Of a stretch of DNA of 20,431 bases, positions 1-7,548 are shown in pieces. The notes under the pieces are model-generated. The model did not search any database and was not told the origin of the DNA. It saw only the letters and a list, made by a program, of their open reading frames with translations. The translations under genes were made by a program, and so were the position numbers. Every line of letters begins with the position of its first letter. The stretch's first letter is position 1. The stretch is from Roseibacillus sp. (lineage in GTDB: Bacteria; Verrucomicrobiota; Verrucomicrobiae; Verrucomicrobiales; Akkermansiaceae). The stretch is taken from the NCBI GenBank assembly GCA_002723015.1, contig PBNG01000089.1, positions 1 to 20,431 of the forward strand. Direction: 5' to 3'.

Positions 1-79
1 CTGAGCTAACCGCAGGAAGAGCCACTAATGCCCCGGCGAGGACAGGAAGAAGCTGGCGTTTGGCGAGGATGCTTTTCAT
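1..79 (-). CDS. N-terminus of a secreted protein, truncated by the window edge
   Basis: Reading the minus strand from an ATG at 79, the first 26 codons give MKSILAKRQLLPVLAGALVA followed by LPAVSS and run off the left edge with no stop. This is a standard Sec signal peptide: a lysine/arginine-rich start, a hydrophobic core and small residues around a likely signal-peptidase I site near AVS. The mature protein is outside the window, so its function cannot be named. No Shine-Dalgarno sequence stands out before the ATG, as for most genes here. A direct repeat at 204-232 lies upstream and could belong to its promoter. The call rests only on the signal-peptide pattern. Confidence 0.55.
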   Translation of the reverse strand, partial: MKSILAKRQLLPVLAGALVALPAVSS

Positions 80-203
80 CGGGATCAAAGTATGCAAAAG
101 AGTCAATTGCGTCTTGTTGCTCGTTGTCCTTTCTTTAGCGGATCGTTGACGCCCGAGCAATGCCTCTCCTCGGCCATGGGAAAAATTCATACCTTAAGAC
201 GTT

Positions 204-232
204 TGAGCGCTTATTTAAGTTAACTGAGCGCT
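204..232. promoter_or_regulatory. Possible operator: TGAGCGCT direct repeat spaced 21 bp
   Basis: The octamer TGAGCGCT occurs at 204-211 and again at 225-232, a centre-to-centre distance of 21 bp, or two turns of B-DNA. Each copy contains the palindrome AGCGCT and the spacer is AT-rich. It lies between the tRNA-Ser gene and the secreted-protein gene at the left edge, upstream of the latter. Same-face spacing suits a dimeric or tandem-binding regulator, but the regulator is unknown and this is inference from pattern alone. Confidence 0.3.
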
Positions 233-268
233 AAATAGTGAATCTTATCGATTCCCGGATCCACAGTA

Positions 269-290
269 GCCCGGGTAATTTCTTTCGGGC
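269..290 (-). terminator. Weak hairpin downstream of tRNA-Ser
   Basis: GCCCG at 269-273 pairs with CGGGC at 286-290 around a 12-base loop, about ten bases beyond the 3' end of the minus-strand tRNA. There is no T-tract after it on the minus strand, so it may serve only as a processing or pausing structure, or be chance. Confidence 0.2.
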
Positions 291-300
291 AGCCAAGCAG

Positions 301-392
<92 letters not shown>

Positions 393-405
393 GCTCGGGG
401 CGGAC

Positions 406-434
406 ACCTAAAGTCGCTTTCTTCGCCATGTAAA
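406..434 (-). promoter_or_regulatory. Candidate promoter for tRNA-Ser
   Basis: On the minus strand TTTACA (429-434) matches the -35 consensus at five of six positions. It is followed after exactly 17 bp by TTAGGT (406-411), a poor -10 element. That element ends 13 bp before the mature tRNA 5' end at 392, the right distance for a short leader. The weak -10 keeps confidence low. Confidence 0.28.
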
Positions 435-520
435 GGGGAGATTACACGTGAACTCGTCCCGGACCTTGGATGCCGACGCGATTCCCTTGCGTCCAACCCG
501 ACCAGCATCGAGAGTTGGAC

Positions 521-1489
521 GTGCTCCGCTGCTCCATCCTTCTTCTGGTTTTTACCATTTCCCTCTGGGCCCAGAGACCGGAAGAGGCCGTAGCAAAGGC
601 GTGGCCCGGAACCTTCAAGGCAAGGCCTGTTGTCCTCAGGGTTGATGACCAGAATACAGATGGAACCCAAGTCGTCATAAGCCGCCATTTCAGAATGGTC
701 GTGGAAACGAGGATCGGGCGACAGAATCTCACCCGGTTCGCGAGGGTAGTGGAATCCGTCCCGCAGCTTCTGAGGTCCCACCCCCTTCCTCTCTGGACCT
801 CTCCCCCGAATAAAGTCACTGACATACTACTTTGTAGAGACGAGGCCAGTTTTGTGAAAGCTGGTGGCGGCGAGGGGGCCGTCGGATGGTGGGACGGCCA
901 TGAGGGGCGAGTCCTGATCCGAGCAGACTATTTCCTCGCTCCTCCACAAGCCGGAAACTCTCGGCTGCAAACGCGACCGGACGAGGGGCTACTCGTCCAC
1001 GAACTCGTCCACGCCGGCATGGCAGCAAGCCTTGGGCGCCTTCCACCGTGGTTTTCCGAAGGAATCGCGGAATACTTTTCTGTCTGTCATCAGGGAGATG
1101 GATGGTATCTCTTCCGGGACTTGGAAAGCCTGATCCGGAATCACCTTCGTCATGCGGTGAGTCGAAACAAGGTTGGAGATCATTTCCATCTTCTCCCCGT
1201 GGACCGAATTCTCGGTCTGGACCACAAGGCCTGGATCAAATCCTCACAGAACCAACCTGGCGGGAATGCCTATCTTCCCTACGCCACTGCTCTTCTGCTG
1301 GTCCACTATCATCTCCACGGAGGGAAAGAGCGGCGGGCGAAGACCTCTACTCATCTCGACCAGATACGAAATCTGTCCCCTCGTGAAGAGACACCTGTCT
1401 TTCCATCGGAGGATCCCAGCGTCATCCAGAAACGCCTTGTCGACTACTGGTCTTCCCGGGGTCTCCAGCTGGTCTTCCGAGAGAACTAG
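521..1489 (+). CDS. Secreted HExxH metallopeptidase-like protein (peptidase MA-like / DUF1570-like)
   Basis: Starting at GTG 521 the product is 322 residues and opens with a clean signal peptide (MLRCSILLLVFTISLWAQ). The reading frame also holds an ATG at 470, which would add 17 polar residues before the hydrophobic core; I prefer 521 for that reason. The catalytic signature is HELVH at about residues 160-164, followed by PPWFSEGIAEYF. The glutamate of SEG (about residue 180) is the expected third zinc ligand of gluzincin peptidases. This pattern (HExxH, then W-F-x-E-G-x-A-E-Y) is typical of peptidase MA-like and DUF1570 proteins, which are common in PVC bacteria and of unknown substrate. Export implies a periplasmic or envelope role. 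Neither candidate start has a good ribosome-binding site; the best one nearby (433-440) points to GTG 448 in another frame. Confidence 0.75.
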   Translation: MLRCSILLLVFTISLWAQRPEEAVAKAWPGTFKARPVVLRVDDQNTDGTQVVISRHFRMVVETRIGRQNLTRFARVVESVPQLLRSHPLPLWTSPPNKVTDILLCRDEASFVKAGGGEGAVGWWDGHEGRVLIRADYFLAPPQAGNSRLQTRPDEGLLVHELVHAGMAASLGRLPPWFSEGIAEYFSVCHQGDGWYLFRDLESLIRNHLRHAVSRNKVGDHFHLLPVDRILGLDHKAWIKSSQNQPGGNAYLPYATALLLVHYHLHGGKERRAKTSTHLDQIRNLSPREETPVFPSEDPSVIQKRLVDYWSSRGLQLVFREN

Positions 1490-1492
1490 CGG

Positions 1493-1510
1493 GCGAGGGA
1501 TTCGCCTCGC
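1493..1510. terminator. Hairpin between convergent genes
   Basis: GCGAGG (1493-1498) and CCTCGC (1505-1510) form a six-base-pair stem with a six-base loop in the 36-bp gap between the convergent metallopeptidase and folD genes. It could stop transcription from both sides, but neither strand has a T-tract after it. Confidence 0.3.
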
Positions 1511-1525
1511 TGCCCCCGAATCTCT

Positions 1526-2389
1526 TCAAGACCGCGCGGCCTTGATAGTATTGCTCATGAGCATGGCGATTGTCATTGGCCCGACCCCGCCCGGCACAGG
1601 AGTGATGGCTCCGCACCGCGGAGCGACTTCCTCGTAAGCGACGTCACCTACCAGCCGGTATCCTCGCTTTCTGGAGGGATCCTCGACCCGGTTAATCCCC
1701 ACATCAATGACCACTGCTCCCTCTTTGACAAAATCTGCCGTGACAAATTCCGGCCTGCCGATTGCCGGTATCAGGATGTCGGCCTGACGACAGACTTTTG
1801 CAAGATCCCTCGTGCGGGAATGTGCGACCGTGATGGTGGCGTTGATGCCTTTGCTCATAAGCAGAAGCGCCATGGGTTTACCCACGATCATACTCCGCCC
1901 AATCACGACCGCATTGGCCCCGCTGGTCTCGATTTCCGCCCTCTCCAGGAGGTGGATACACCCCTGTGGCGTGCATGGAACAAAGCCACTGTCGTCTTCC
2001 ATCACGAGCTTTCCTACGTTCACCGGATGGAATCCATCGACATCCTTGGACGGATCAATCAGGCGAATGATCTCCTCTTCATCGATATGAGGAGGCGGTG
2101 GAGATTGCACGAGAATCCCATGAATCGACGGGTCTGCATTCAGATCGGCGACCACCCGGAGCACTTCCTCCTGGCTCGCCTCCTCGGGCAACTCTATGCG
2201 CCGGGAGTAAATCCCGAGCTCGGCACAGGTTTTGACCTTGGAGCTGACATAGACATGAGAGGCCGGGTCCTTCCCAACGATCACGACTGCCAACCCCGGG
2301 GTCACCCCCAGTGCGACCAGGTCCTGCACTCGTTCTCGGCACCCGGCGAGAGCCTCAGCAGCTATTTCTTTTCCGTTCAGAATGGTCAT
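1526..2389 (-). CDS. folD: Bifunctional methylenetetrahydrofolate dehydrogenase / methenyltetrahydrofolate cyclohydrolase
   Basis: FolD interconverts 5,10-methylene-, 5,10-methenyl- and 10-formyl-tetrahydrofolate in the cytoplasm, supplying one-carbon units for purines, thymidylate and formyl-methionine. The 287-residue product has the family's normal length and signatures. YVSSK (residues 47-51) holds the catalytic Tyr and Lys of the YxxxK motif. VQSPPPP (94-100) and DVDGFHP (116-122) line the active site. GRSMIVGKP (164-172) is the dinucleotide-binding loop, and GGVGPMT (267-273) is the C-terminal signature. The ATG at 2389 lies 35 bases inside the end of the upstream acyltransferase gene, so the two are probably co-transcribed and translationally coupled. 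No Shine-Dalgarno sequence precedes it. The identification is secure. Confidence 0.97.
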   Translation of the reverse strand: MTILNGKEIAAEALAGCRERVQDLVALGVTPGLAVVIVGKDPASHVYVSSKVKTCAELGIYSRRIELPEEASQEEVLRVVADLNADPSIHGILVQSPPPPHIDEEEIIRLIDPSKDVDGFHPVNVGKLVMEDDSGFVPCTPQGCIHLLERAEIETSGANAVVIGRSMIVGKPMALLLMSKGINATITVAHSRTRDLAKVCRQADILIPAIGRPEFVTADFVKEGAVVIDVGINRVEDPSRKRGYRLVGDVAYEEVAPRCGAITPVPGGVGPMTIAMLMSNTIKAARS

Positions 2390-3074
2390 GCAATGGCAAG
2401 TGAAGGTCGTCTACTCCCGCACACATCAAACTCTCAACCTCGATGCGCTTGGCTTCAAAGGCATCGTCATCCATCTGCCGCGGGACATCAAGCAGCTCGT
2501 CGAAAATGATGGTCAGCCTGCTGAAGGGAAGCGGCACGACGAAACGATCCCATGTCCTGAGCCGGAATGCGGAACTGAACTGGAGGTGCACAGCCATCAG
2601 GGGGGAACCCGTTACCTGGGCAAGCTTGATCAAGCCGGGACTCAGTCGATACCTCGGCCCCCTCGGACCATCCGGGGTCACACATATATCAAGCCCACGA
2701 CCCACGGCTCGGATCATTTCCCTCAATGCTGCCGAACCCCGGCGGGAACTTGAACCCCGTATCGATTCCAGTCCCATCACCTTTGCTACCGCCGCCAAGC
2801 CGGCACCATCGTGACTGGCGCTGGTCAGGACGGCACCCCTCCGCCAGCCAAAGACCCGGCGGCGAGCCATCAGCGTTCCCGCGATTCGGTTATGCCAGAG
2901 ACACCAGAGCAGCGGATCCCGGTGGTTTTCCGGGTCAGTGAGACCGCAGCGATCCACCACCTTGATACGAAGGGTCACCGAGTATAAGCGCAATAACCAT
3001 CCCGCCAGTGAACCAAGAGATCGCACTTTGAAGCTAGTGCGGATCTGGGCGGCTTCCTGCTTATCCTTCATCAC
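2355..3074 (-). CDS. DUF374 family lysophospholipid-type acyltransferase
   Basis: The 239-residue product belongs to the DUF374 branch of the LPLAT acyltransferase superfamily, whose members are thought to acylate lipid A-like or phospholipid substrates at the inner membrane. Visible blocks are WHN (60-62), SASHDG (85-90, equivalent to the HxxxxD catalytic block), RGSSSRRG (106-113) and TPDGPRGP (133-140, the acceptor-binding block). A hydrophobic stretch at about 20-35 may anchor it to the membrane. Translation can begin at either of two adjacent ATGs (3074 or 3071); I used the first. Its 3' end overlaps the start of folD by 35 bases, which suggests an operon although the two functions are unrelated. 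In a genome with kdsA and LptD a lipid A acyltransferase role is plausible, but the substrate is not shown by sequence. Confidence 0.87.
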   Translation of the reverse strand: MMKDKQEAAQIRTSFKVRSLGSLAGWLLRLYSVTLRIKVVDRCGLTDPENHRDPLLWCLWHNRIAGTLMARRRVFGWRRGAVLTSASHDGAGLAAVAKVMGLESIRGSSSRRGSAALREMIRAVGRGLDICVTPDGPRGPRYRLSPGLIKLAQVTGSPLMAVHLQFSSAFRLRTWDRFVVPLPFSRLTIIFDELLDVPRQMDDDAFEAKRIEVESLMCAGVDDLHLPLHDHSERKRNSC

Positions 3075-3376
3075 TCGAACCCTCTCTCATCATGGTGGTT
3101 CCCCTGAATTTTTCCCGGGCCTCAGGGTCAGCCCCGACGCGCTATTCTGCCCTGAATCAGCTCGTTTCAGACATCCCCCTGCGGCTCCTGCAAGGAGAAA
3201 CCATCAGATCGACTCCCTCCGATTCAAAAGGCCCGTGCAGCATCTTGCAAGACCGATGAGATCCCCGCGGCAAACGACTAGCGGGTCACCTGTGCCCGGA
3301 ACCAGTCATCCGCAATCATTGCGCCCTTATTTTCTCATTTTAACCTTTCGAGCATCGTGGTTTCTTCGGGGTAGGA
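3075..3376. other. Divergent intergenic region (302 bp)
   Basis: This gap separates the minus-strand acyltransferase/folD pair from the plus-strand Fe-S genes, so it must carry both promoters. I found no convincing -35/-10 pair. Small structures are present: GCAAT-C-ATTGC near 3312-3322 and TCCT-GCA-AGGA near 3187-3197. An AT-rich stretch at about 3325-3347 sits in a plausible place for the promoter of the 3377 gene. A 55-codon plus-strand reading frame (3092-3259) fills much of the gap but has no ribosome-binding site and no recognisable motif. Confidence 0.5.
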
Positions 3377-3850
3377 ATGAGTAACTTTGAGGACAAGGCC
3401 CGTGAAGCCATGGCCAATCCCAGGAACGTGGGTGAAATGGAAGATGCGGATGCAGTCGGCACCGCCGGTTCTGCGGACTGTGGGGACATGCTCCGGATGT
3501 GGCTGAAGTTCACGGACAAAGATGGTCGCAAGGTCATCGACCGGGCTTCTTTTCAGTCCTTCGGATGTCAAACTGCGATCGCTGTCGCTTCGATGGCCAC
3601 CGAACTCCTCAAAGGGAAATCGGTGGAGGATGCCCGTAACCTCTCGCCTGACGACCTTACCGGTGACCTTGGTCCCCTGCCTCCAATGAAGATTCACTGC
3701 GGCCAGCTTGTCGAAGGCGCTCTTCACAACGCACTTGGAGAATCGCGCGAACAGGAAACCGCAGCTCCCGCACCTTCCCTCGCTCAATCTCTTTCCAGCC
3801 CACAGAAGGGTAATATCAGAATCGTCCCACTCGAGGATGAAAACCAATAG
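3377..3850 (+). CDS. IscU/NifU-type iron-sulfur cluster scaffold protein
   Basis: The 157-residue product matches the NifU N-terminal/IscU scaffold fold, on which [2Fe-2S] and [4Fe-4S] clusters are built before transfer to apoproteins. The three conserved cysteines are present: ADCGD (C35, with the conserved Asp37), FGCQTA (C64) and HCGQL (C108). The opening NPRNVGEM block is also typical. After about residue 120 there is a low-complexity, Ala/Pro/Ser-rich tail of some 35 residues in place of the NifU ferredoxin-like domain, so this is a stand-alone scaffold. GGGG just upstream (3368-3371) is a weak ribosome-binding site. A sufT gene follows 26 bases later, supporting a Fe-S role. IscU, SufU and NifU labels cannot be separated with certainty, so no gene symbol is given. 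Confidence 0.9.
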   Translation: MSNFEDKAREAMANPRNVGEMEDADAVGTAGSADCGDMLRMWLKFTDKDGRKVIDRASFQSFGCQTAIAVASMATELLKGKSVEDARNLSPDDLTGDLGPLPPMKIHCGQLVEGALHNALGESREQETAAPAPSLAQSLSSPQKGNIRIVPLEDENQ

Positions 3851-3876
3851 TTATCCCAAAGTCCTTATCTTCCTCC

Positions 3877-4422
3877 ATGAACCAGGAAATTCCCCTTATC
3901 CGCGAAGTTGATGCGATCCAGATTCCCTCTGGTGATACTATTTCTCTTCCTGCTGGCACTCCAGTCGTCATCACCCAGAGCCTTGGCGGCACCTACACGG
4001 TAGCTACCTCGGCAGGACTGGCGCGGATCTCCTCCAACGATGCCGATGCCCTTGGAATCGACCAGGCTGGCAGTGAGCAAAAGGTCGAGGAGGACGAGCG
4101 GATGAAGTCCGCACCGGTAATGGATCAGATCTGGCACCAGTTGAAACAGGTCTACGATCCGGAGATCCCGGTGGATATTGTCAACCTCGGACTGGTCTAC
4201 GATTGTACAGTGGATGAGGAAGAAGACAAAAAGGTGGTTAATGTTAAGATGACCCTGACCGCACCAGGATGCGGCATGGGCCCTGCCATTGCCGCCGACG
4301 CTCAGGCGCGGATCATGACCGTGGAGGAAATCGACGACGCCCGCGTGGAGCTCGTGTGGGATCCCCCATGGAATCAGGAAATGATCTCGGAGGAGGGCAA
4401 GATGAAACTCGGAATGATCTGA
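3877..4422 (+). CDS. sufT: SufT family Fe-S cluster assembly protein (DUF59/MIP18 domain)
   Basis: SufT-type proteins help mature Fe-S proteins, probably by handing clusters to targets. The 181-residue product has the long-form layout: an N-terminal region of about 75 residues that is not part of DUF59, then the MIP18/DUF59 domain. Within that domain are DPEIPVDIVNLGLVY (94-108) and TAPGCGMGP (128-136), whose C132 is the conserved reactive cysteine, and DPPWNQEMISEEG near the C-terminus. This arrangement matches the long SufT family. It starts 26 bases after the scaffold gene and is very likely co-transcribed with it. The other Suf components (SufB, C, D, S) are not in the window. No Shine-Dalgarno sequence precedes the ATG. 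Confidence 0.92.
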   Translation: MNQEIPLIREVDAIQIPSGDTISLPAGTPVVITQSLGGTYTVATSAGLARISSNDADALGIDQAGSEQKVEEDERMKSAPVMDQIWHQLKQVYDPEIPVDIVNLGLVYDCTVDEEEDKKVVNVKMTLTAPGCGMGPAIAADAQARIMTVEEIDDARVELVWDPPWNQEMISEEGKMKLGMI

Positions 4423-4514
4423 TAACGCAGGGCCTTAAGTTCCGATCAGACTTCCCACTTGCCAAATCTGAGAATTCAAACTAGCTTCCCGTCTCCCATC
4501 CTGGGTCTGACGCC

Positions 4515-4670
4515 ATGTCCAAGCATAACAGTCTCAAAATCAGCGGTGGTTCCACCGGTAGTCGCTCTGTCCTGAAACGCTTTGAGCGTGTCAAGGTGCT
4601 CAAGGAGCGCGGACAGTGGAAAAAAGGGCAGAGTCCGGTTGGCCTGCCCAAGACCAAACCTGAGGGCTAG
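4515..4670 (+). CDS. Verrucomicrobia/Chlamydiae-type small basic protein
   Basis: A 51-codon reading frame gives a lysine/arginine-rich protein that begins MSKHNSLKISGGSTGSRSVL and ends in a basic WKKGQSPVGLPKTKPEG. From memory this matches a short basic protein family restricted to Verrucomicrobia and Chlamydiae, in which the SLK...NVLKR-E-R-L-GR-W/GLPK pattern is conserved. Its role is not known to me; the charge, size and phyletic spread suggest RNA or ribosome binding. It sits after sufT (92-bp gap) and before the pseudouridine synthase gene, an RNA-related neighbour. Any longer start for the pseudouridine synthase would overlap this gene in another frame. It is the strongest taxonomic clue in the window. 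Confidence 0.85.
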   Translation: MSKHNSLKISGGSTGSRSVLKRFERVKVLKERGQWKKGQSPVGLPKTKPEG

Positions 4671-4758
4671 GGAATTCTTCTCGCTCTCCCCTACAGGAGA
4701 TCATTTTTGGAAAGGGCGGGACCGGAAGGTTCCGCCTTATCTGTCACAAAGCCGTCTC

Positions 4759-5475
4759 ATGCCCGCAGGCATCCGCCTTAACAAGTTCCTCGCCTCCTGT
4801 GGGATAGGATCCCGTCGTGCCTGTGATGCGATGATTCAGAGGGGGGGGGTTACGCTCAATGGAGAGGCCTGTGACAACCCTGCCACACGAGTGCAGGAAG
4901 GCGACGTCTTGCGAGTCGAAGGCAAAAGAGTCTCCCCCCGGAAAACCACGACGATCCTCCTGAAGAAACCCCGGGGTTATGTATGCTCTAAACACGATGA
5001 GCTCGAGCGGTCCACGATCTACGAATTGCTTCCCCCTAAATTCTTTCATCTAAACCATGTTGGTCGGCTTGACCGGGATTCGGAGGGCCTTCTTATTCTG
5101 ACAAATGATGGAGATCTCGCCAACCGCCTGACTCACCCGCGCAACATGGTAGAAAAGGAATATCGCGTCACTCTCACGACTGCGATTGATTACCCGGTCC
5201 TCAGGAAGCTGGTCTCGGGGGTCCAGACCCCCGAGGGATTCGCCCGTGCCAAAAGCGCCAGACCTCTTTCTCCACGTCGCGTTTCGGTGGTTCTTAGTAC
5301 AGGTCTCAAGCGCCAGATTCGTGAAATGTTCAAAACGCTTGGATTTGAGGTTGAAAAGCTCTTCCGAATTAGAATTGGACGCTTCACGGATCCAGACCTC
5401 CGTCCCGGCCGCTGGCGCCATCTTGAGCAGCACGAAATAGATTCATTGAGCCTTGATCCTCCGGCTCAGGCCTGA
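4759..5475 (+). CDS. RsuA/RluB/E/F-type pseudouridine synthase
   Basis: This 238-residue enzyme isomerises a uridine in ribosomal RNA. The N-terminal S4 RNA-binding domain is seen at residues 5-52 (IRLNKFLASCGIGSRR...). The catalytic block GRLDRDSEGLLILTNDGDL spans 102-120, with D105 as the predicted nucleophile. The C-terminal KRQIREMF motif is also typical of the family. The open frame reaches back to 4582, but the ATG at 4759 is chosen because the S4 domain begins immediately after it and longer forms overlap the small basic protein gene. Sequence alone does not decide whether it acts on 16S (RsuA) or 23S (RluB/E/F) rRNA; the RluB-like spacing is only suggestive. A run of nine G (4841-4849) lies inside the S4 coding region. 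Confidence 0.93.
   Translation: MPAGIRLNKFLASCGIGSRRACDAMIQRGGVTLNGEACDNPATRVQEGDVLRVEGKRVSPRKTTTILLKKPRGYVCSKHDELERSTIYELLPPKFFHLNHVGRLDRDSEGLLILTNDGDLANRLTHPRNMVEKEYRVTLTTAIDYPVLRKLVSGVQTPEGFARAKSARPLSPRRVSVVLSTGLKRQIREMFKTLGFEVEKLFRIRIGRFTDPDLRPGRWRHLEQHEIDSLSLDPPAQA
4841..4849 (+). repeat. G9 homopolymer inside the pseudouridine synthase gene
   Basis: Nine consecutive G residues encode part of the IQRGGV segment of the S4 domain at about residues 27-31. A one-base slip would truncate the enzyme early. Homopolymers of this length can be hypermutable or mark sequencing error; here the frame is intact. Confidence 0.6.
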
Positions 5476-5548
5476 TCCGGCTCGCTGCCTTGCAACCGGC
5501 CTCGCTGTTCGCTAAACACCTCGGAACGGTAACTTTCCATTCAGGCAC

Positions 5549-7498
5549 ATGAGCAAGAAGATCGAGAGCCACCTCTCCGAAAACCGCGTTTTCAGACCCT
5601 CCAAGGAATTCTCAAAGAACGCCCGCGTCTCAAGCATGGCTCAGTACAGGCGGATGTACAAGGAGTCGATCGAGAAGCCCGCCTCCTTCTGGGCTCGCGA
5701 GGCGAAAGAGCTTCACTGGCAAAAACGCTGGAACAAGGTTCTCGAGTGGAAGGCTCCTTTTGCAAGGTGGTTCACCGGAGCCCGGCTCAATGTGTGTGAA
5801 AACTGCGTCGACCGCCATCTCACCAATGGCCGGAAGAACAAGGCGGCCATCATCTGGGAAGGGGAACCGGGAGACAAGAGGGTTCTTACATACCAGCAGC
5901 TTCACCGCGAAGTGTGCCGCTTCGCCAATGTCCTCGAGGCAAATGAGATCAAGGCGAAGGACCGGGTTCTGATTTACATGCCCATGGTTCCTGAAGCCGC
6001 AATCGCAATGCTGGCCTGTGCACGAATCGGAGCTGTTCACTCCGTTGTCTTCGGGGGTTTCTCCGCCGAGTCCATCGTAGATCGTCTGGAGGACTCCGGA
6101 GCCACCGCGGTCATTACAGCGGACGGAGGTTACCGGCGCGGTAAGATCGTAGAACTCAAGAAGAGCGTCGACGAGGCGCTCCGAAAATACAAGGGGGTCA
6201 GGCGCTGCATCGTCTACCAGAGAACTGGCGGAAAAGTGCAGATGCGACGGGGACGCGATGTCTGGTGGCACAAGGAGGCCGAAAAGGCGTCATCATTTCA
6301 CCAGCCCAGGGGATTCGACAGCGAGCATCCCCTCTTCATTCTCTACACCTCGGGATCCACGGGGAAACCAAAGGGAATCCTGCACACCAGCGGCGGTTAT
6401 CTGGTAGGCACCTACACGACCTGTAAATACATCTTCGATATGCGGGATGATGACGTTTACTGGTGTACGGCGGACGTGGGATGGATCACCGGGCACTCCT
6501 ACATCGTGTTCGGGCCTCTCGCCAATGGAGTAACGCAGGTAATGTATGAGGGGGCTCCCAACTACCCCGACTTCGGACGCTTCTGGAAGATCGTCGAAGA
6601 CTATGGGGTTACAACATTTTACACCGCGCCAACAGCAATCAGAGCCTTTATCAAAGCAGGAGATAAATTCCCCGACCGGCACGACCTCTCTTCGCTCAGG
6701 CTCCTTGGCACAGTTGGGGAACCCATCAATCCTGAGGCATGGATGTGGTATCGCGAGAAAATCGGGGCGGGGCGCTGCCCGATAGTCGACACTTGGTGGC
6801 AGACCGAGACCGGGGCTATCATGATCTCACCCCTGCCCGGCTGTACGCCCACAAAGCCCGGAACCGCTACCCTCCCCTTTTTCGGAGTAGACGCAGCGAT
6901 CCTCGATGAAGAAGGGAATAAGTGCAGCGCGGACGAGGGTGGTCGGCTGGTCATTCGCAAGCCTTGGCCCTCCATGCTCCGAACGATTTACGGTGACAGG
7001 AGACGCTACCGCAAAACCTACTGGAACGATTACAAGGGAATCTATACCGCGGGCGACGGGGCCCGGACCGACAAGGACGGGAACTTCTGGATCGTGGGGA
7101 GACTGGATGACGTTCTGAACGTCTCCGGACACCGACTGGGCACTGCCGAGGTGGAAAGCGCCCTTGTCTCTCATCCCGATGTCGCAGAGGCTGCGGTGGT
7201 AGGGCGTCCACATGAGATAAAGGGACAGGGAATTGTAGCTTTCGTGACACTCAAGGAAGGAATCCGCTCGGCAAAAACGACCGAACAGAATCTAAAGGGC
7301 CATGTGGCCAAGGCGATCGGTGCTATCGCTCGCCCGGACGAGATCCACCTCACCCCTGCTCTTCCAAAGACTCGATCCGGAAAAATCATGCGCCGAATCC
7401 TGAAGGAGCTGGTTGCCACCGGGGGCGTAACGGGAAACATCACAACCCTCGAGGACTTCAGCGTAGTGAGCAACCTGCAGAAAAACCTGACCAAGTAG
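5549..7498 (+). CDS. acs: Acetyl-CoA synthetase (acetate-CoA ligase)
   Basis: Acs activates acetate to acetyl-CoA through acetyl-AMP, allowing acetate scavenging. The 649-residue length is typical. The N-terminal ACS domain is followed by the AMP-binding P-loop-like motif [11 protein letters not shown] (266-276) and [10 protein letters not shown] (309-318). WWQTETG (416-422) follows, in which the first tryptophan corresponds to the residue that limits the pocket to acetate/propionate. The C-terminal hinge [15 protein letters not shown] precedes [11 protein letters not shown], whose lysine (about K612) is the one inactivated by reversible acetylation in characterised enzymes. It is flanked by unrelated genes and is probably its own unit; a hairpin follows the stop. 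I did not see a partner acetyltransferase or deacetylase in the window. Confidence 0.97.
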   Translation: MSKKIESHLSENRVFRPSKEFSKNARVSSMAQYRRMYKESIEKPASFWAREAKELHWQKRWNKVLEWKAPFARWFTGARLNVCENCVDRHLTNGRKNKAAIIWEGEPGDKRVLTYQQLHREVCRFANVLEANEIKAKDRVLIYMPMVPEAAIAMLACARIGAVHSVVFGGFSAESIVDRLEDSGATAVITADGGYRRGKIVELKKSVDEALRKYKGVRRCIVYQRTGGKVQMRRGRDVWWHKEAEKASSFHQPRGFDSEHPLFILYTSGSTGKPKGILHTSGGYLVGTYTTCKYIFDMRDDDVYWCTADVGWITGHSYIVFGPLANGVTQVMYEGAPNYPDFGRFWKIVEDYGVTTFYTAPTAIRAFIKAGDKFPDRHDLSSLRLLGTVGEPINPEAWMWYREKIGAGRCPIVDTWWQTETGAIMISPLPGCTPTKPGTATLPFFGVDAAILDEEGNKCSADEGGRLVIRKPWPSMLRTIYGDRRRYRKTYWNDYKGIYTAGDGARTDKDGNFWIVGRLDDVLNVSGHRLGTAEVESALVSHPDVAEAAVVGRPHEIKGQGIVAFVTLKEGIRSAKTTEQNLKGHVAKAIGAIARPDEIHLTPALPKTRSGKIMRRILKELVATGGVTGNITTLEDFSVVSNLQKNLTK

Positions 7499-7511
7499 AT
7501 CCCCTTTACTG

Positions 7512-7532
7512 AAGGGCAGATCATGCGCCCTT
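7512..7532 (+). terminator. Possible terminator after acs
   Basis: AAGGGC (7512-7517) pairs with GCCCTT (7527-7532) around a nine-base loop, 14 bases after the acs stop and just before the coiled-coil gene. Only three T residues are at hand, so it is weak and may allow readthrough. Confidence 0.3.
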
Positions 7533-7548
7533 TGAGTATCTCGAAACA

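Noticed and set aside
2938..3384. Plus-strand 148-codon frame across the acyltransferase start and the divergent gap
   Set aside because: It overlaps the antisense of a real gene and the scaffold start, and its product is low-complexity Pro/Arg/Ser-rich.
4582..4758. Longer N-terminus for the pseudouridine synthase
   Set aside because: It overlaps the small basic protein in another frame and adds residues unlike the S4 domain; the ATG at 4759 directly precedes the domain.
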